Notes: a model not told the origin generated them from the letters alone. A stretch of 64,000 nucleotides of DNA from Rhodocyclales bacterium (GCA_028292485.1 JAQGMG010000035.1:33186-97185); one strand, 5' to 3'. Shown: positions 27,578 through 37,309, counted from the stretch's first letter. Numbers and translations are program-made.

Positions 27578-28744
27578 ATGAAGGAACTCAACCAACTCCC
27601 GATGCCCGGCCCGGATGCGCTGGCACATTCGAACGCCATGCTGCAGCGGCTACGTGACGAAATCGAGGCGGCCGGCGGCTGGATCAGCTTTGCGCGCTAC
27701 ATGGAGCTGGCGCTGTACACGCCCGGCCTCGGCTATTACAGCGGCGGCTCACGCAAGTTCGGGGAAGACGGCGACTTCATCACCGCGCCAGAGATATCAC
27801 CCCTGTTCGGCCAGGCTCTGGCAGTACAGGTCGCGCAGATCATGCGCCTGTCAGCAAGGCACGTGATTGAAGTGGGCGCGGGCACTGGCGCGCTGGCAGC
27901 CGACCTGCTCCTGGCACTGGAGGCGAGTGACAGATTGCCGGATCACTACGATGTGCTTGAACTATCTGGCGAGCTGCGCCAGCGTCAGGCGCAGACGCTG
28001 CAGGCACGCGCGCCGCACTTGCTCGAACGGGTGCGCTGGCTCGATGCGCTGCCAGGCACTTTCGAAGGCTGTGTCATCGCCAATGAAGTGCTCGACGTCA
28101 TGCCGGTGCACTGCCTGGCATGGCGCGATGGCGTGTGCATGGAACGCGGTGTTAGCCTGGAGGCGGATCAACCAGCCTGGGCAGAGCGGCCGCTAGAGAC
28201 CCATCTGCAAGCGGCTGCCCAGACCTTGCCTGTCGCCGGGCAGGTCAGTGAATATGTCAGTGAAATATGTCTGACATCGCGTGCCTGGATCGGTGAATGG
28301 GCGCGCAGCCTGCAGCGCGGCGCCTTGCTGCTGATCGACTACGGCTACCCTGCCGCCGAGTACTACTTGCCCACGCGAAGCAGCGGCACCTTGCAGTGCT
28401 ATTACCGGCATCGCGCGCATACGGAGTTTTTCATCTGGCCGGGGCTCAACGACATTACCGCCTTCGTCGATTTCTCGGCGACGGCAGAAGCCGCCTTTGA
28501 TGCCGGCCTGGATGTGCTCGGCTATACCAACCAGACCAGCTTCTTGATCAATTGTGGCGTTCTGCAATTGCTTGAGGGCCGCGGCCGCTCGGACAGTGCC
28601 GAGTATCTACGCGCTGCACGGGCATTGCAAAGGCTCGTCGGCCCTCACGAAATGGGCGAGTTGTTCAAGGTAATGGCGCTGGGGAGGGAGATCGGTGAAC
28701 CGCTGCTGGGCTTCGCGCGGGGAGACCGGACGCATGCGCTGTGA
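27578..28744 (+). CDS. MidA/NDUFAF7-type SAM-dependent methyltransferase
   Basis: Predicted 388-aa methyltransferase of the family that includes human NDUFAF7, which methylates an arginine of the complex I NDUFS2 subunit. The bacterial substrate is not firmly known. Family marks are YMELALYTPGLGYYSGGSRK, FGEDGDFITAPEISPLFGQA, the SAM-binding VIEVGAGTGALAADLL, and GCVIANEVLDVMPVHCL. A later block, GALLLIDYGYPAAEYY, is also conserved. It is transcribed alone and ends 15 bp before a perfect 14-bp hairpin. Confidence 0.9.
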   Translation: MKELNQLPMPGPDALAHSNAMLQRLRDEIEAAGGWISFARYMELALYTPGLGYYSGGSRKFGEDGDFITAPEISPLFGQALAVQVAQIMRLSARHVIEVGAGTGALAADLLLALEASDRLPDHYDVLELSGELRQRQAQTLQARAPHLLERVRWLDALPGTFEGCVIANEVLDVMPVHCLAWRDGVCMERGVSLEADQPAWAERPLETHLQAAAQTLPVAGQVSEYVSEICLTSRAWIGEWARSLQRGALLLIDYGYPAAEYYLPTRSSGTLQCYYRHRAHTEFFIWPGLNDITAFVDFSATAEAAFDAGLDVLGYTNQTSFLINCGVLQLLEGRGRSDSAEYLRAARALQRLVGPHEMGELFKVMALGREIGEPLLGFARGDRTHAL

Positions 28745-28759
28745 GCTGCATGCGGTAGG

Positions 28760-28789
28760 GTGCTCAAGTGCGGAGCCGCACTTGAGCAC
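28760..28789. repeat. Perfect 14-bp hairpin between convergent genes
   Basis: GTGCTCAAGTGCGG, loop AG, CCGCACTTGAGCAC is a perfect palindrome with a 2-nt centre. It lies between the methyltransferase stop (28744) and the stop of the leftward 69-aa gene (28799). No T-run follows on either strand, so it is not a classical terminator, though it may still end or stabilise both transcripts. Confidence 0.75.
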
Positions 28790-28798
28790 GATAAAGAT

Positions 28799-29008
28799 TC
28801 ATTCTTGCGAGCTGTACAGTCGCGACATGAAGCTATCGATGTCGGTCAGCAGCATTGTTCGCGGCGCGCTGGCCTCGCTCGCACAGACCGATTGCAAGCC
28901 CAGTGCCAGGGCCGGCTGCGGCAACCAGTTCGCGTTCAACACTTCTTCGCCGTAACGCTCGGTATCGGTGGGGGGTGTGCCTGATGTCATGTCCATGATG
29001 GTCACCAT
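28799..29008 (-). CDS. Small acidic protein of unknown function
   Basis: Predicted 69-aa protein. The ATG at 29008 (MVTIMDMTSGTPPTDTERYG) is chosen because a GGAG site lies seven bases upstream; the frame continues to 29218 without a good start. The rest reads EEVLNANWLPQPALALGLQS and ends in MSRLYSSQE. No membrane segment or motif is seen. It faces the methyltransferase gene convergently across a perfect hairpin. It is probably real by its ribosome binding site and composition, but no family is recognised. Confidence 0.55.
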   Translation of the reverse strand: MVTIMDMTSGTPPTDTERYGEEVLNANWLPQPALALGLQSVCASEASAPRTMLLTDIDSFMSRLYSSQE

Positions 29009-29248
29009 TTTGCGAACTCCGGTTGGTGCGAGCAGCTCTTGATCTGAATCAATTGCCCACACCTCTATAACGAACCAAATCGTCAAAGGTTGAAAGAGAA
29101 ATGTGTGCCGGGATGCAAAATGCGTCACGGCCACGCAGCACGCAAATAATTGCATGCTGGCGGCGTGCTTCGAGGGACGGAGAAGTGTGAAAAAGCGTGG
29201 CGAATCGCCACTTGTCACAGGCCCGGAATCAGGCGGTACGCGACAGTA

Positions 29249-29878
29249 TCAGGGCGCAGTGCTGCGCGGACGAGGCGACGCCTGGGTAAGCTCGATGAAG
29301 CGATTGCGGTCGGCTTCGAAGCGCGCACGCGTGAGGTCGATATCGCGTTGCTTGCTATCGATGATGGAGCGTGCAGCCGCCAGCTCGGATGCATTCGTCA
29401 TGAGATCATCAACCACGTCGCGCGGAATTGCGCCGTTTGTCGGCTTGAGCTTTTCAAGCTTGGCACGCGCCGCGAGCAGGTCCGTCTCCTGTGCCTTGGC
29501 GCGCTTCAGGTCCACGGTGATTTGCGCGATTTCACGCTCGCCGCGCGCATCGATTTCTTCGACCGACGCATAGCTGTCGACCAGTACGCGATCACGGCGT
29601 TTCGCTTCGGCTTCCTTGATCGCCCTGTCGCGCTGCGCCTTGAGCTCGGCATCGCGCCTGGAGCGCTGCTCGGCGGTGAGCGGCGCCTCAATCTCGCGCA
29701 CGACACGGCCACCTGGTGTGACTTCGCGATAGGCGCGTTCGTAGCAAACCTGGGGCAGCGTATCGCCACAGGCGCGGTGGCCGTTGCCGTCGGTACAGCA
29801 ATACGTTCGCGTCTGGCCGAGCACAAGCGGGCTGGCAAGCGTCAATGCGGCAACGATCAGCAAACGTGTCAGGGTCAA
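29249..29878 (-). CDS. Exported coiled-coil protein with DUF4124-like N-terminus
   Basis: Predicted 209-aa periplasmic protein. Start: TTG at 29878 with GGAG nine bases upstream opens the signal peptide (LTLTRLLIVAALTLASPLVL). An upstream TTG at 29896 overlaps the pyrE stop and is the alternative. After cleavage comes a short Cys-containing domain (TYCCTDGNGHRACGDTLPQV) reminiscent of DUF4124. Charged helical stretches with coiled-coil character follow (EQRSRRDAELKAQRDRAIKE). The function is unknown. It lies 14 bp downstream of pyrE on the same strand and may share its transcript. Confidence 0.75.
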   Translation of the reverse strand: MTLTRLLIVAALTLASPLVLGQTRTYCCTDGNGHRACGDTLPQVCYERAYREVTPGGRVVREIEAPLTAEQRSRRDAELKAQRDRAIKEAEAKRRDRVLVDSYASVEEIDARGEREIAQITVDLKRAKAQETDLLAARAKLEKLKPTNGAIPRDVVDDLMTNASELAAARSIIDSKQRDIDLTRARFEADRNRFIELTQASPRPRSTAP

Positions 29879-29892
29879 ATCAGCGCACTCCG

Positions 29893-30531
29893 TCAATTAA
29901 CGCCATAGGTTTCGCGGTAGCGCTGCACCGCCTCGAGGCTGTCGGCCAGTTCGGGAGCATCCGCCAGAAACTTCATCAGATCTTCAAGTGTTGCAACAGC
30001 AATAACCGGCACGCCGAAATTATCGCGCACCTCCTGCACTGCACTCTTTGCTCCCGTGCCGCGCTCCATGCGGTCCAGAGCAATCACGACGCCAGCAAAC
30101 TCGGCTCCATTGCCGCGGATGATTTCGACCGACTCGCGCACGGAAGTCCCGGCAGAAATCACATCGTCCAGCACCAGCACCCGCCCCTTGAGAGGCGCAC
30201 CAACGACGGTTCCGCCTTCGCCGTGGTCCTTGGCCTCCTTGCGGTTGAAGCAGAAGGGCAGATTGATACCCTGTGCCGCCAGCTGCATCGCCGTTCCCGC
30301 TACAAGCGGTATACCCTTGTAGGCCGGGCCGAACAAGGTGTCCACTGCGACACCCGACTCGCGGATGGCCTGCGCATAATAGACACACAGTTCGGCAAAC
30401 GACTGCCCATCATCGAACAACGCAGAGTTGAAGAAATAAGGTGACAGGCGCCCGGCTTTTGTTTTGAACTCGCCGAAGCGCAAGACGCCCTTGCGCACGG
30501 CAAGGGCAAGGAATTCCTGACTAAAATGCAC
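29893..30531 (-). CDS. pyrE: Orotate phosphoribosyltransferase
   Basis: Converts orotate and PRPP to orotidine monophosphate in pyrimidine synthesis. The start is taken as GTG at 30531 (VHFSQEFLALAVRKGVLRFG), giving 212 aa, which matches the E. coli enzyme (213). The longer frame back to 30741 runs into exoA and lacks similarity. Hallmarks are GRLSPYFFNSALFDD, LFGPAYKGIPL, FCFNRKEAKDHGEGG (the catalytic loop) and the PRPP-binding motif VLVLDDVISAGTSVRES. It is divergent from exoA, with 46 bp between start codons. Confidence 0.94.
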   Translation of the reverse strand: MHFSQEFLALAVRKGVLRFGEFKTKAGRLSPYFFNSALFDDGQSFAELCVYYAQAIRESGVAVDTLFGPAYKGIPLVAGTAMQLAAQGINLPFCFNRKEAKDHGEGGTVVGAPLKGRVLVLDDVISAGTSVRESVEIIRGNGAEFAGVVIALDRMERGTGAKSAVQEVRDNFGVPVIAVATLEDLMKFLADAPELADSLEAVQRYRETYGVN

Positions 30532-30577
30532 GATTCGTACCGGATTGTCTGAATTTAACTTCTCAATGGGAAAAGCG

Positions 30578-31366
30578 ATGTTACGCGTCATCACGGCCAA
30601 CCTCAACGGCATCAGGTCCGCAGCGACCAAAGGCTTCTTCGAATGGCTCGCCGCGCAGGATGCCGATGTTGTATGTCTGCAGGAAGTCAAGGCGCAGGAA
30701 GTCGATATGACATCCGAGATGCTTAATCCACCAGGATTCACCGGCCATTTCTTCTGCGCCGAGAAACGCGGCTACAGCGGCGTGGCGATCTATTTCCGCC
30801 ATACGCTGGAGCGCACGGTACGTGGCGTGGAATCGGGCGAATTCGATATCGAGGGCCGCTACATCCAGGCCGACTTCACGCATGACGGCAAGGCCTTGTC
30901 GGTCGTGTCGCTCTACATGCCCTCGGGCTCAAGCTCCGAAGAACGCCGGCAGGCCAAGTTCCGCTTCATGGATCACTTCTACCCGCATATGGCCGCGTTG
31001 CGCAGCAGCGGTCGGGAGGTGATCGTGTGCGCGGACTGGAACATCGCGCACAAGGAAATCGATCTCAAGAACTGGCGGAGCAACCAGAAAAATTCCGGCT
31101 TCCTGCCCGAAGAACGCGCCTGGATGAGCCGCGTGCAGGACGAGCAGGGATGGATCGATGTTTACCGGCGCCTGCATCCCGAAGCCACCGACGCCTGCTA
31201 CACGTGGTGGTCCAATCGCGGCCAGGCGCGGGCCAACAACGTGGGGTGGCGGCTGGATTACCAGTTGGCCACACCGGCCATTGCGGCGACGGCGCAAGCC
31301 TGCTCCATCTACACAGCGCAGCGTTTCTCGGACCACGCGCCGCTGATCATTGACTATGCCATCTAG
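30578..31366 (+). CDS. xthA: Exodeoxyribonuclease III (AP endonuclease)
   Basis: Base-excision repair enzyme that cuts at abasic sites and removes 3' blocks. The 262-aa product has the ExoIII signature: VITANLNGIRSAATKGFFEW, VVCLQEVKAQE with the metal-binding Glu, ADWNIAHKEIDLKNW and the C-terminal SDHAPLIIDY with the catalytic Asp-His. The start at 30578 (MLRVITANLNG) is supported by GGGAAAAG upstream; an in-frame upstream start would run into the pyrE promoter. Both pyrE and this gene must share a very short divergent control region. Confidence 0.93.
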   Translation: MLRVITANLNGIRSAATKGFFEWLAAQDADVVCLQEVKAQEVDMTSEMLNPPGFTGHFFCAEKRGYSGVAIYFRHTLERTVRGVESGEFDIEGRYIQADFTHDGKALSVVSLYMPSGSSSEERRQAKFRFMDHFYPHMAALRSSGREVIVCADWNIAHKEIDLKNWRSNQKNSGFLPEERAWMSRVQDEQGWIDVYRRLHPEATDACYTWWSNRGQARANNVGWRLDYQLATPAIAATAQACSIYTAQRFSDHAPLIIDYAI

Positions 31367-31388
31367 ATGACAGGCCGGTACGACAGGC

Positions 31389-32525
31389 TCAGGCGGCAAC
31401 CAACTGGCGCTTGCCGCACCATATCTGTTCGAAATCGACGGCGATAAGCGATTTATCCAGTGACACTACCGCTACCACTGCACAGGCAGCGTCCGCTGTA
31501 TCGCGGAGCGCTGATTCGATTTGCGGCAATCCCTTGGCGCTCAGTAGCACTTTGACGACCGGTGTCTTGGCCGTGGCACCGCGCTTGAAGACAACGCCGG
31601 TTTCATCGTTGGCGAGTTTGACCAGCGTGCCCGGCGGATAAATGCCGACTTCCTTGACCAGCATTGCCGGAAAAGGATCGGCCTTGTTCTGGCCGAGCTT
31701 GACGAACATGAAACGTGTCGCCTCGCTGGCGTTGACCGGCTTGCGATAAGCCCGCGGGCTGATCTTTGCCGAGAAGACATCGCATGCCCGCAACAACAAG
31801 CCTGCTTCACCGGGGTTGCGGATATGACGCGGGTATCCATTGCCTTCGAGCGTCTCATGATGCTCCAGCACCGCACGCAACCATTCGTTATCCACCACGC
31901 CGCATTGCATGAGGATACGTGCCGCGGCTGCGGGATGATCGTCAATGGCCGCACGCTGCTCCGGACTCAGCGCGTCGCGCTGATTGCGCAGACTCAGCTG
32001 CAGATCGATCATCGCCACATTCATCGTCAGCGCCGCACAACTCAGCATTTCGCGCCTGGCAGCGTCCCATCCGGCGCGACATGCCAATAGCTCGGCCAGC
32101 ACGGCTACATGAAAACTGTGCGCAATCGGATAATTGCGCTGTTCCAGCAACTGCATCGCAGCGATTGCAAGATCCGGGCTGCGCTCGGTGAAAATACGCA
32201 CCTGGGTGGCCAAGGCCTGGACTTCACCGGTAAAGCTGCCATCGCGCGGCCTTGCTTCGAGCAGCCAGGCCAGGCGTGCCTGTATGGCCTCCATCAGGCG
32301 CAGCGGGTCATACACGGTCTGGCGAAAAACCTGCACGCTTTCAAGCGCACGGAACTCGACCGCATCGACATACATGCCGCGTTCGAGCAGCTCTGCGAGT
32401 TGCTCGTCGGTCTTGACCACATAGCCTTTGCCCAGCAAGAGCATGCCGTTGATGTCCAGCACGTCCCACGGTAAAGCGGCGTGAAGTTTGAGTTGATCTG
32501 GCTGCAAGCGGTGCAGTTCGGCCAT
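31389..32525 (-). CDS. Degenerate HD-GYP domain protein
   Basis: Predicted 378-aa protein that resembles cyclic-di-GMP phosphodiesterases of the HD-GYP type but with altered metal ligands. The GYP region is well kept: VLEHHETLEGNGYPRH (about 219-234) and RACDVFSAKISPRAYRKPV. Where an active enzyme has the HD pair (usually in a HDIGK context), this protein reads CAALTMNVAMIDL (163-175), with Asn in place of HD. Loss of these ligands should reduce or abolish hydrolysis, so it may be a binder or scaffold. The N-terminal 100 residues have no named domain. It is a single gene, convergent with exoA. Confidence 0.82.
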   Translation of the reverse strand: MAELHRLQPDQLKLHAALPWDVLDINGMLLLGKGYVVKTDEQLAELLERGMYVDAVEFRALESVQVFRQTVYDPLRLMEAIQARLAWLLEARPRDGSFTGEVQALATQVRIFTERSPDLAIAAMQLLEQRNYPIAHSFHVAVLAELLACRAGWDAARREMLSCAALTMNVAMIDLQLSLRNQRDALSPEQRAAIDDHPAAAARILMQCGVVDNEWLRAVLEHHETLEGNGYPRHIRNPGEAGLLLRACDVFSAKISPRAYRKPVNASEATRFMFVKLGQNKADPFPAMLVKEVGIYPPGTLVKLANDETGVVFKRGATAKTPVVKVLLSAKGLPQIESALRDTADAACAVVAVVSLDKSLIAVDFEQIWCGKRQLVAA

Positions 32526-32603
32526 TAGTGGATATCCCGAGTCAGGCGTGAGCGCAAAGGCGCCATGCGCTGTTACAAGTATCGGCCGTTGCGACGTGCG
32601 GGT

Positions 32604-33503
32604 TTAGCCACGCCGCGTCGCAATCAGAATCCCGCCAAATATCAGTGCCATGCCTGCCAGGTGATAAAGACTCGGCGTTTCATGAAGAAAGAGTGCCGCC
32701 AGGAGCGGCGTCGCTACCGGCATGATGTGAATGAACAAGCCAGCTACGGCGCCACCCACCTGCGCCACCGCCCGGTTCCAGAACACATAGCCGAGAAAGG
32801 CCGGAAAGATGCCGGTGTAAGCCATGCCAGCCATGGCCTGAGGTGTGGCATGGATCAGACGACCTTGCGCCAGTTCCCAGGCATACAAGGGGGCCAGGCC
32901 AAGGATGCCGATAGCCGTCAACAAGCACAGCAAGGCCATCGGATGCAGCGCTTGCGGGCGGAACCGCAACAACACCGTGTAGGCCGCCCATACCAGGACA
33001 GATGCCATGATCCACAGATCGCCATGATTGAAGCTCAGCGTAGCAAGCCGCGCGAACTCGCCATGCGCTACGATCACCGTCACACCTGCCAGCGACACTG
33101 CGATGCCCAGACCTTCTCGCCAGACAAGCCGTTGCCCGAATATCGCCCATGACAAGCCGATAATGACGAGCGGGATAAAGGAGTTCAACAAGACACCATT
33201 GGTCGCAGTCGTCGTCTGCAAGCCGACGTAAGCCAGGGTGTTGTAACCGGCGATGCCGAACAAACCGAGCACAACGAGAATGCGCCAATGCCCGCGCAAG
33301 GCGGGCAGAAGCTGGCTGCGATAGGGCCAGGCGAAAGGACAGACACAAACGAAGGCGATCACCCAGCGCCAGAATGACAGGGCTACCGGCGGGACATCAC
33401 CCCGGAAACCGCGCCCTACGACCCAGTTTCCAGACCAGAAAAGCACGGTGAGCGTCAGCAGGAGATAAGGGTCGGGATTGGCCAGACGGCTGCGCAGCGA
33501 CAT
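32604..33503 (-). CDS. EamA/DMT-family permease
   Basis: Predicted 299-aa drug/metabolite transporter superfamily protein with about ten transmembrane helices in two EamA repeats. The N-terminal repeat starts PYLLLTLTVLFWSGNWVVGR and contains FWRWVIAFVCVCPFAW; the second repeat shows WIMASVLVWAAYTVLLRF and ends SLYHLAGMALIFGGILIATR. Substrates vary widely in this family (amino acids, nucleotides, drugs), so none can be assigned. The start at 33503 (MSLRSRLANPDPYLL) fits. It stands alone on the minus strand upstream of the divergent ubiX. Confidence 0.9.
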   Translation of the reverse strand: MSLRSRLANPDPYLLLTLTVLFWSGNWVVGRGFRGDVPPVALSFWRWVIAFVCVCPFAWPYRSQLLPALRGHWRILVVLGLFGIAGYNTLAYVGLQTTTATNGVLLNSFIPLVIIGLSWAIFGQRLVWREGLGIAVSLAGVTVIVAHGEFARLATLSFNHGDLWIMASVLVWAAYTVLLRFRPQALHPMALLCLLTAIGILGLAPLYAWELAQGRLIHATPQAMAGMAYTGIFPAFLGYVFWNRAVAQVGGAVAGLFIHIMPVATPLLAALFLHETPSLYHLAGMALIFGGILIATRRG

Positions 33504-33665
33504 GGTGCAATGATACAGCGCACCTATTCAGTAACACGCCCAGCGGCCACACGCCTTGGCCGTGTGCCTTACGTCGCGGTCGCTGCTGAAATCGGCGATG
33601 AATTCAGGCGCGTCAATCCGTGCCAAACTTGACCCCAATGAAGCATGTTTTCTGAAGGAGTCTGT

Positions 33666-34280
33666 GTGGCGAACACGATTGCTATTGCAATGACCGGGGC
33701 ATCAGGAATGCCTTATGGCATGCGGCTTGTTGAATGCCTCATCGGCGCTGGATGCCGTGTGCAGGTGCTGTATTCGCAGGTCGCGCAGGTCGTCGCTAAA
33801 CAGGAACTCGACATTACGCTGCCGGCACGTGCGGCCGACGCACAGGCGTGGTTTGCCGAACGCTTTGGCGCCTCAGCCGAGCAATTGCAGGTGTATGGCC
33901 GTGAGGAATGGTTTGCGCCGGTCGCTTCGGGATCCAATCCACCAGATGCGATGGTGATCTGCCCGTGCACGATGGGCACCCTGGCCGCGGTGGCCGCTGG
34001 CCTTTCTTCCAATCTGATCGAACGCGCTGCCGATGTCTGTCTCAAGGAGGGGCGCAAGCTGGTGCTCGTCCCGCGCGAAACGCCGTTCTCTACCCTGCAT
34101 CTGGAAAACATGCTGCGTCTGTCACGCATCGGCGTAGTGATTCTGCCGCCCAATCCCGGTTTCTATAACCATCCTCGGTCGGTCAGCGATCTGGTTGATT
34201 TCGTCGTGGCACGCATTCTTGACCAGCTGAAAGTGCCCCACGAACTGATCCAGCGCTGGGGCGAGCCGCCCGCTGCCTGA
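33666..34280 (+). CDS. ubiX: Flavin prenyltransferase UbiX
   Basis: Makes prenylated FMN from FMN and dimethylallyl phosphate, the cofactor needed by the UbiD decarboxylase in ubiquinone synthesis and by related decarboxylases. The 204-aa product begins IAIAMTGASGMPYGMRLVEC, includes ANLxx-type segments such as VICPCTMGTLAAVAAGLSSN, LVLVPRETPFSTLHLENM and NPGFYNHPRSVSDLVDFVV. The start is GTG at 33666 with GGAG five bases upstream; an ATG at 33645 is less well placed. No ubiD is nearby. Confidence 0.94.
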   Translation: MANTIAIAMTGASGMPYGMRLVECLIGAGCRVQVLYSQVAQVVAKQELDITLPARAADAQAWFAERFGASAEQLQVYGREEWFAPVASGSNPPDAMVICPCTMGTLAAVAAGLSSNLIERAADVCLKEGRKLVLVPRETPFSTLHLENMLRLSRIGVVILPPNPGFYNHPRSVSDLVDFVVARILDQLKVPHELIQRWGEPPAA

Positions 34281-34426
34281 GCCGTCACTGGCGTATGCAC
34301 CTCGCCCACGATTAGTCCAGTAACGTGGCTTGTACAGCAGCGCGGTACAATAAGCCCGCTCTCAGCAGGCCGGCTTTCCTTCCCTTTTTTTTCCTCTTCG
34401 AAGCCGTCCGCAACAAGGATTTTGTC

Positions 34427-36046
34427 GTGCTCATCGCCAATAACATCACCATGCAGTTCGGGGCAAAGCCCCTGTTCGAGAACGTTTCCGTCAAATTCGG
34501 CGATGGCAATCGCTATGGCCTGATCGGTGCCAATGGCGCCGGGAAGTCCACCTTCATGAAGATCCTTGCGGGCGTGCTGGAACCGTCTGCGGGGAATATT
34601 GCGCTCGACTCCGGCGAGCGCATGGCTTTCCTCAAACAGGATCAGTTCGGCTATGAGAGCTCGCGCGTGATCGACGTCGTATTGCAGGGCCACGCCGAGA
34701 TGTGGGCGTGCATGCAGGAGAAGGACGCGATCTACGCCAACCCCGAAGCAACGGAAGACGACTACATGCACGCGGCCGAGCTTGAGGGAAAGTTCTCCGA
34801 GTACGACGGTTACACGGCCGAAGCACGTGCCGGTGAGTTGCTGCTTGGCGTCGGCATTCCCACCGAACAACATACCGGCCCCATGAGCGAAGTGGCGCCA
34901 GGCTGGAAACTGCGCGTGCTCCTATGCCAGGCCTTGTTTGCCAACCCCGAGATCCTGCTGCTCGACGAGCCAACCAATAATCTCGACATCAACACCATCC
35001 GCTGGCTGGAAAACGTGCTCAACAGCCGCAACAGCACGATGATCATCATTTCCCATGACCGCCACTTCCTGAACCAGGTGTGTACGCACATGGCCGATCT
35101 GGATTACGGGCGTATCCAGGTTTATCCGGGCAACTACGACGATTACATGGAGGCCTCGCAACAGGCCCGTGAGCAGCAATCCAAGGACAACGCCCGCGCC
35201 AAGGAAAAAGTGGCAGAGCTGCAGGAATTCGTGCGCCGCTTCTCGGCCAATAAATCGAAGGCACGCCAGGCAACGAGCCGCGCCAAGCAGATCGAGAAGA
35301 TCAAGATCGAGGACTTCAAACCTTCGTCGCGCCAGTACCCGTGGATCCGTTTCGACTACGACGAGAAAGACAAACTGCATCGTCAGGCGGTGGAGATCGA
35401 GAACCTTACGTTCGGCTACGACGCCGACAAGCCCGTCTTCAAGAAGCTGAACCTGAGCGTCGACGCGGGTGACCGCATTGCCATCATCGGTGAAAACGGC
35501 GTCGGCAAGACCACGCTGCTGCGTTTGCTGATGGGCGAGTTGACGCCGCAGAAAGGCACGCTCAAATGGGCTGAAAAAGCCAAGCCAGGCTACTACGCGC
35601 AAGACCACGCAGCCGATTTCGCCAAGGACGAAACACTTACCGACTGGATCTCGGGCTATGTGCGTCAGGGCGGCTTCGAGGGCGATGATGTCGTCACCTT
35701 GATGCGCGGCACGCTCGGCCGTCTGCTGTTTGGTGGCGATGACGTGAAGAAGTCCGTCAAGGTCCTCTCCGGTGGCGAACAAGGGCGCATGATGTTCGGC
35801 CGCCTGATGCTTCTGCGCCGCAATGTGCTGTTGCTCGACGAGCCGACCAATCACATGGACATGGAATCCATCGAGTCGCTCAACAACGGCCTCGACAAGT
35901 TCGTCGGCACCTTGCTGTTCGTGTCGCATGACCGCGAATTCGTCGCGTCGCTGGCGACCCGCATCGTCGAAATCAAGACGGACGGGCAAATCATTGACTA
36001 TCGTGGTACTTACGACGAATACCTGTCGAGCCAGGGGCTGGAATAA
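34427..36046 (+). CDS. ybiT: ABC-F ATPase YbiT
   Basis: Soluble twin-ATPase of the ABC-F family, thought to act on ribosomes. The 539-aa product closely follows E. coli YbiT (530 aa). Domain 1 has Walker [21 protein letters not shown] and Walker [21 protein letters not shown]; the linker carries [20 protein letters not shown]; domain 2 has Walker [21 protein letters not shown], signature [17 protein letters not shown] and Walker [19 protein letters not shown]. The start is GTG at 34427 ([20 protein letters not shown]), matching the family N-terminus; the longer frame upstream lacks similarity. Confidence 0.95.
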   Translation: MLIANNITMQFGAKPLFENVSVKFGDGNRYGLIGANGAGKSTFMKILAGVLEPSAGNIALDSGERMAFLKQDQFGYESSRVIDVVLQGHAEMWACMQEKDAIYANPEATEDDYMHAAELEGKFSEYDGYTAEARAGELLLGVGIPTEQHTGPMSEVAPGWKLRVLLCQALFANPEILLLDEPTNNLDINTIRWLENVLNSRNSTMIIISHDRHFLNQVCTHMADLDYGRIQVYPGNYDDYMEASQQAREQQSKDNARAKEKVAELQEFVRRFSANKSKARQATSRAKQIEKIKIEDFKPSSRQYPWIRFDYDEKDKLHRQAVEIENLTFGYDADKPVFKKLNLSVDAGDRIAIIGENGVGKTTLLRLLMGELTPQKGTLKWAEKAKPGYYAQDHAADFAKDETLTDWISGYVRQGGFEGDDVVTLMRGTLGRLLFGGDDVKKSVKVLSGGEQGRMMFGRLMLLRRNVLLLDEPTNHMDMESIESLNNGLDKFVGTLLFVSHDREFVASLATRIVEIKTDGQIIDYRGTYDEYLSSQGLE

Positions 36047-36119
36047 GCGGCTCTCGCAGGTGTTTGTCAGGTGGCAACACGCTTGCCATCCCGATCGTCT
36101 TTATGCAAGGAGAGCCGTC

Positions 36120-36587
36120 ATGAAAATGCATACTTGCTTGAGCACAGCCGTGGTGCTCCTGGCTTTTGCCGGCATCGCGCCGCCAGCATCGGCGATGGGG
36201 GAAGACCCGGCCCCCGTCGTCAAGGAAACAGACTTTTCGCGGGGTCGTGCCGCCATTGAACGCAAGGACTGGAACGGTGCCATCGCCTCGTTCGAGAAAG
36301 TCGTGGCCCGTGAAGACAAGAACGCAGATGCCTACAACTGGCTCGGCTACGCCAGCCGCAAGAGCGGCAAGCTGGACGCCGCTTTCAAGTACTATGACAA
36401 AGCGCTAAGCATTGATCCGAAGCACAAGGGCGCTTACGAATACCAGGGCGAGGCCTTCCTGATGGCCAATCAGCCCGCCAAGGCCGAGAGCAATCTCGCC
36501 ACACTTGCCAAGCTGTGTAATAGCCGCTGCGAGGAATACCAGGATCTGAAGGAAGCGGTAGATAGCTACAAAGCGGGCAAGCGCTAG
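36120..36587 (+). CDS. Exported TPR-repeat protein
   Basis: Predicted 155-aa periplasmic protein with a signal peptide ([20 protein letters not shown] then PPASA) and two or three tetratricopeptide repeats: [60 protein letters not shown] and [20 protein letters not shown]. Two Cys near the end (LCNSRCEEY) could form a disulfide. TPRs serve protein binding; the partner is unknown. ATG 36120 follows AAGGAGAG. Its last codons overlap the convergent rph gene by 4 bp. Similar small TPR proteins are common in Betaproteobacteria. Confidence 0.87.
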   Translation: MKMHTCLSTAVVLLAFAGIAPPASAMGEDPAPVVKETDFSRGRAAIERKDWNGAIASFEKVVAREDKNADAYNWLGYASRKSGKLDAAFKYYDKALSIDPKHKGAYEYQGEAFLMANQPAKAESNLATLAKLCNSRCEEYQDLKEAVDSYKAGKR

Positions 36588-37309
36588 GAGGCTGGCGTGC
36601 TCACGGCCTTCTTCTGGATGGCCACCAAGCGGGCGATGCCGCCTTCGGCCAGTACAAGCAGGCTGTCGAGCTCCTGGCGTGAGAACGCCGCGCCTTCAGC
36701 AGTACCTTGCACCTCGACAAAGCCGCCACTGCCGGTCATGACCACGTTCATGTCCGTATCGCAGTCGGAGTCTTCCGGGTAATCCAGATCGAGCACTGGC
36801 GTGCCCTGGTAGATGCCAACAGAGATGGCCGCCACCCAATCGCGTAGGGGTGTTTGCGCCAGCAAACCGCGCTTTACCAAGCCCTGCAGTGCATCGTGCA
36901 CGGCAACGCAGGCTCCCGTAATGGACGCCGTACGCGTCCCGCCATCCGCCTGCAACACGTCACAATCGATGATGATCTGCCGCTCACCCAATGCAGTCAT
37001 GTCCACGACAGCGCGCATGCTGCGGCCAATCAGCCGCTGGATCTCCTGTGTGCGACCGCTCTGCTTGCCTTTGGCTGCTTCGCGTGCCATGCGGGTATGC
37101 GTCGAACGCGGCAACATGCCGTATTCCGCCGTCAGCCAGCCCTGCCCCTTGCCCTTGAGAAACGACGGCACGCCTTCCTCAACGGAGGCCGTACACAACA
37201 CATGCGTATCGCCAAACTGCACAAGCACCGAGCCCTCGGCATGGCGCGTGAAATTGCGGGTAATGCGCACATCGCGCAACTGATCAAGTGCTCTGCCAGA
37301 AGGTCTCAT
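36584..37309 (-). CDS. rph: Ribonuclease PH
   Basis: Phosphate-dependent 3' exoribonuclease that trims tRNA precursors. The 241-aa product fits the family (238-240). Conserved segments are [77 protein letters not shown] and the phosphate-site [13 protein letters not shown]. The frame is intact, unlike the well known E. coli K-12 rph frameshift. It lies 257 bp after the PP2C stop on the same strand; an imperfect palindrome fills part of that gap, so it may have its own promoter. Confidence 0.96.
   Translation of the reverse strand: MRPSGRALDQLRDVRITRNFTRHAEGSVLVQFGDTHVLCTASVEEGVPSFLKGKGQGWLTAEYGMLPRSTHTRMAREAAKGKQSGRTQEIQRLIGRSMRAVVDMTALGERQIIIDCDVLQADGGTRTASITGACVAVHDALQGLVKRGLLAQTPLRDWVAAISVGIYQGTPVLDLDYPEDSDCDTDMNVVMTGSGGFVEVQGTAEGAAFSRQELDSLLVLAEGGIARLVAIQKKAVSTPAS

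Noticed and set aside
34325..34426. N-terminal extension of YbiT
   Set aside because: The extension ([14 protein letters not shown]) is not similar to the family; the conserved start is the GTG at 34427.
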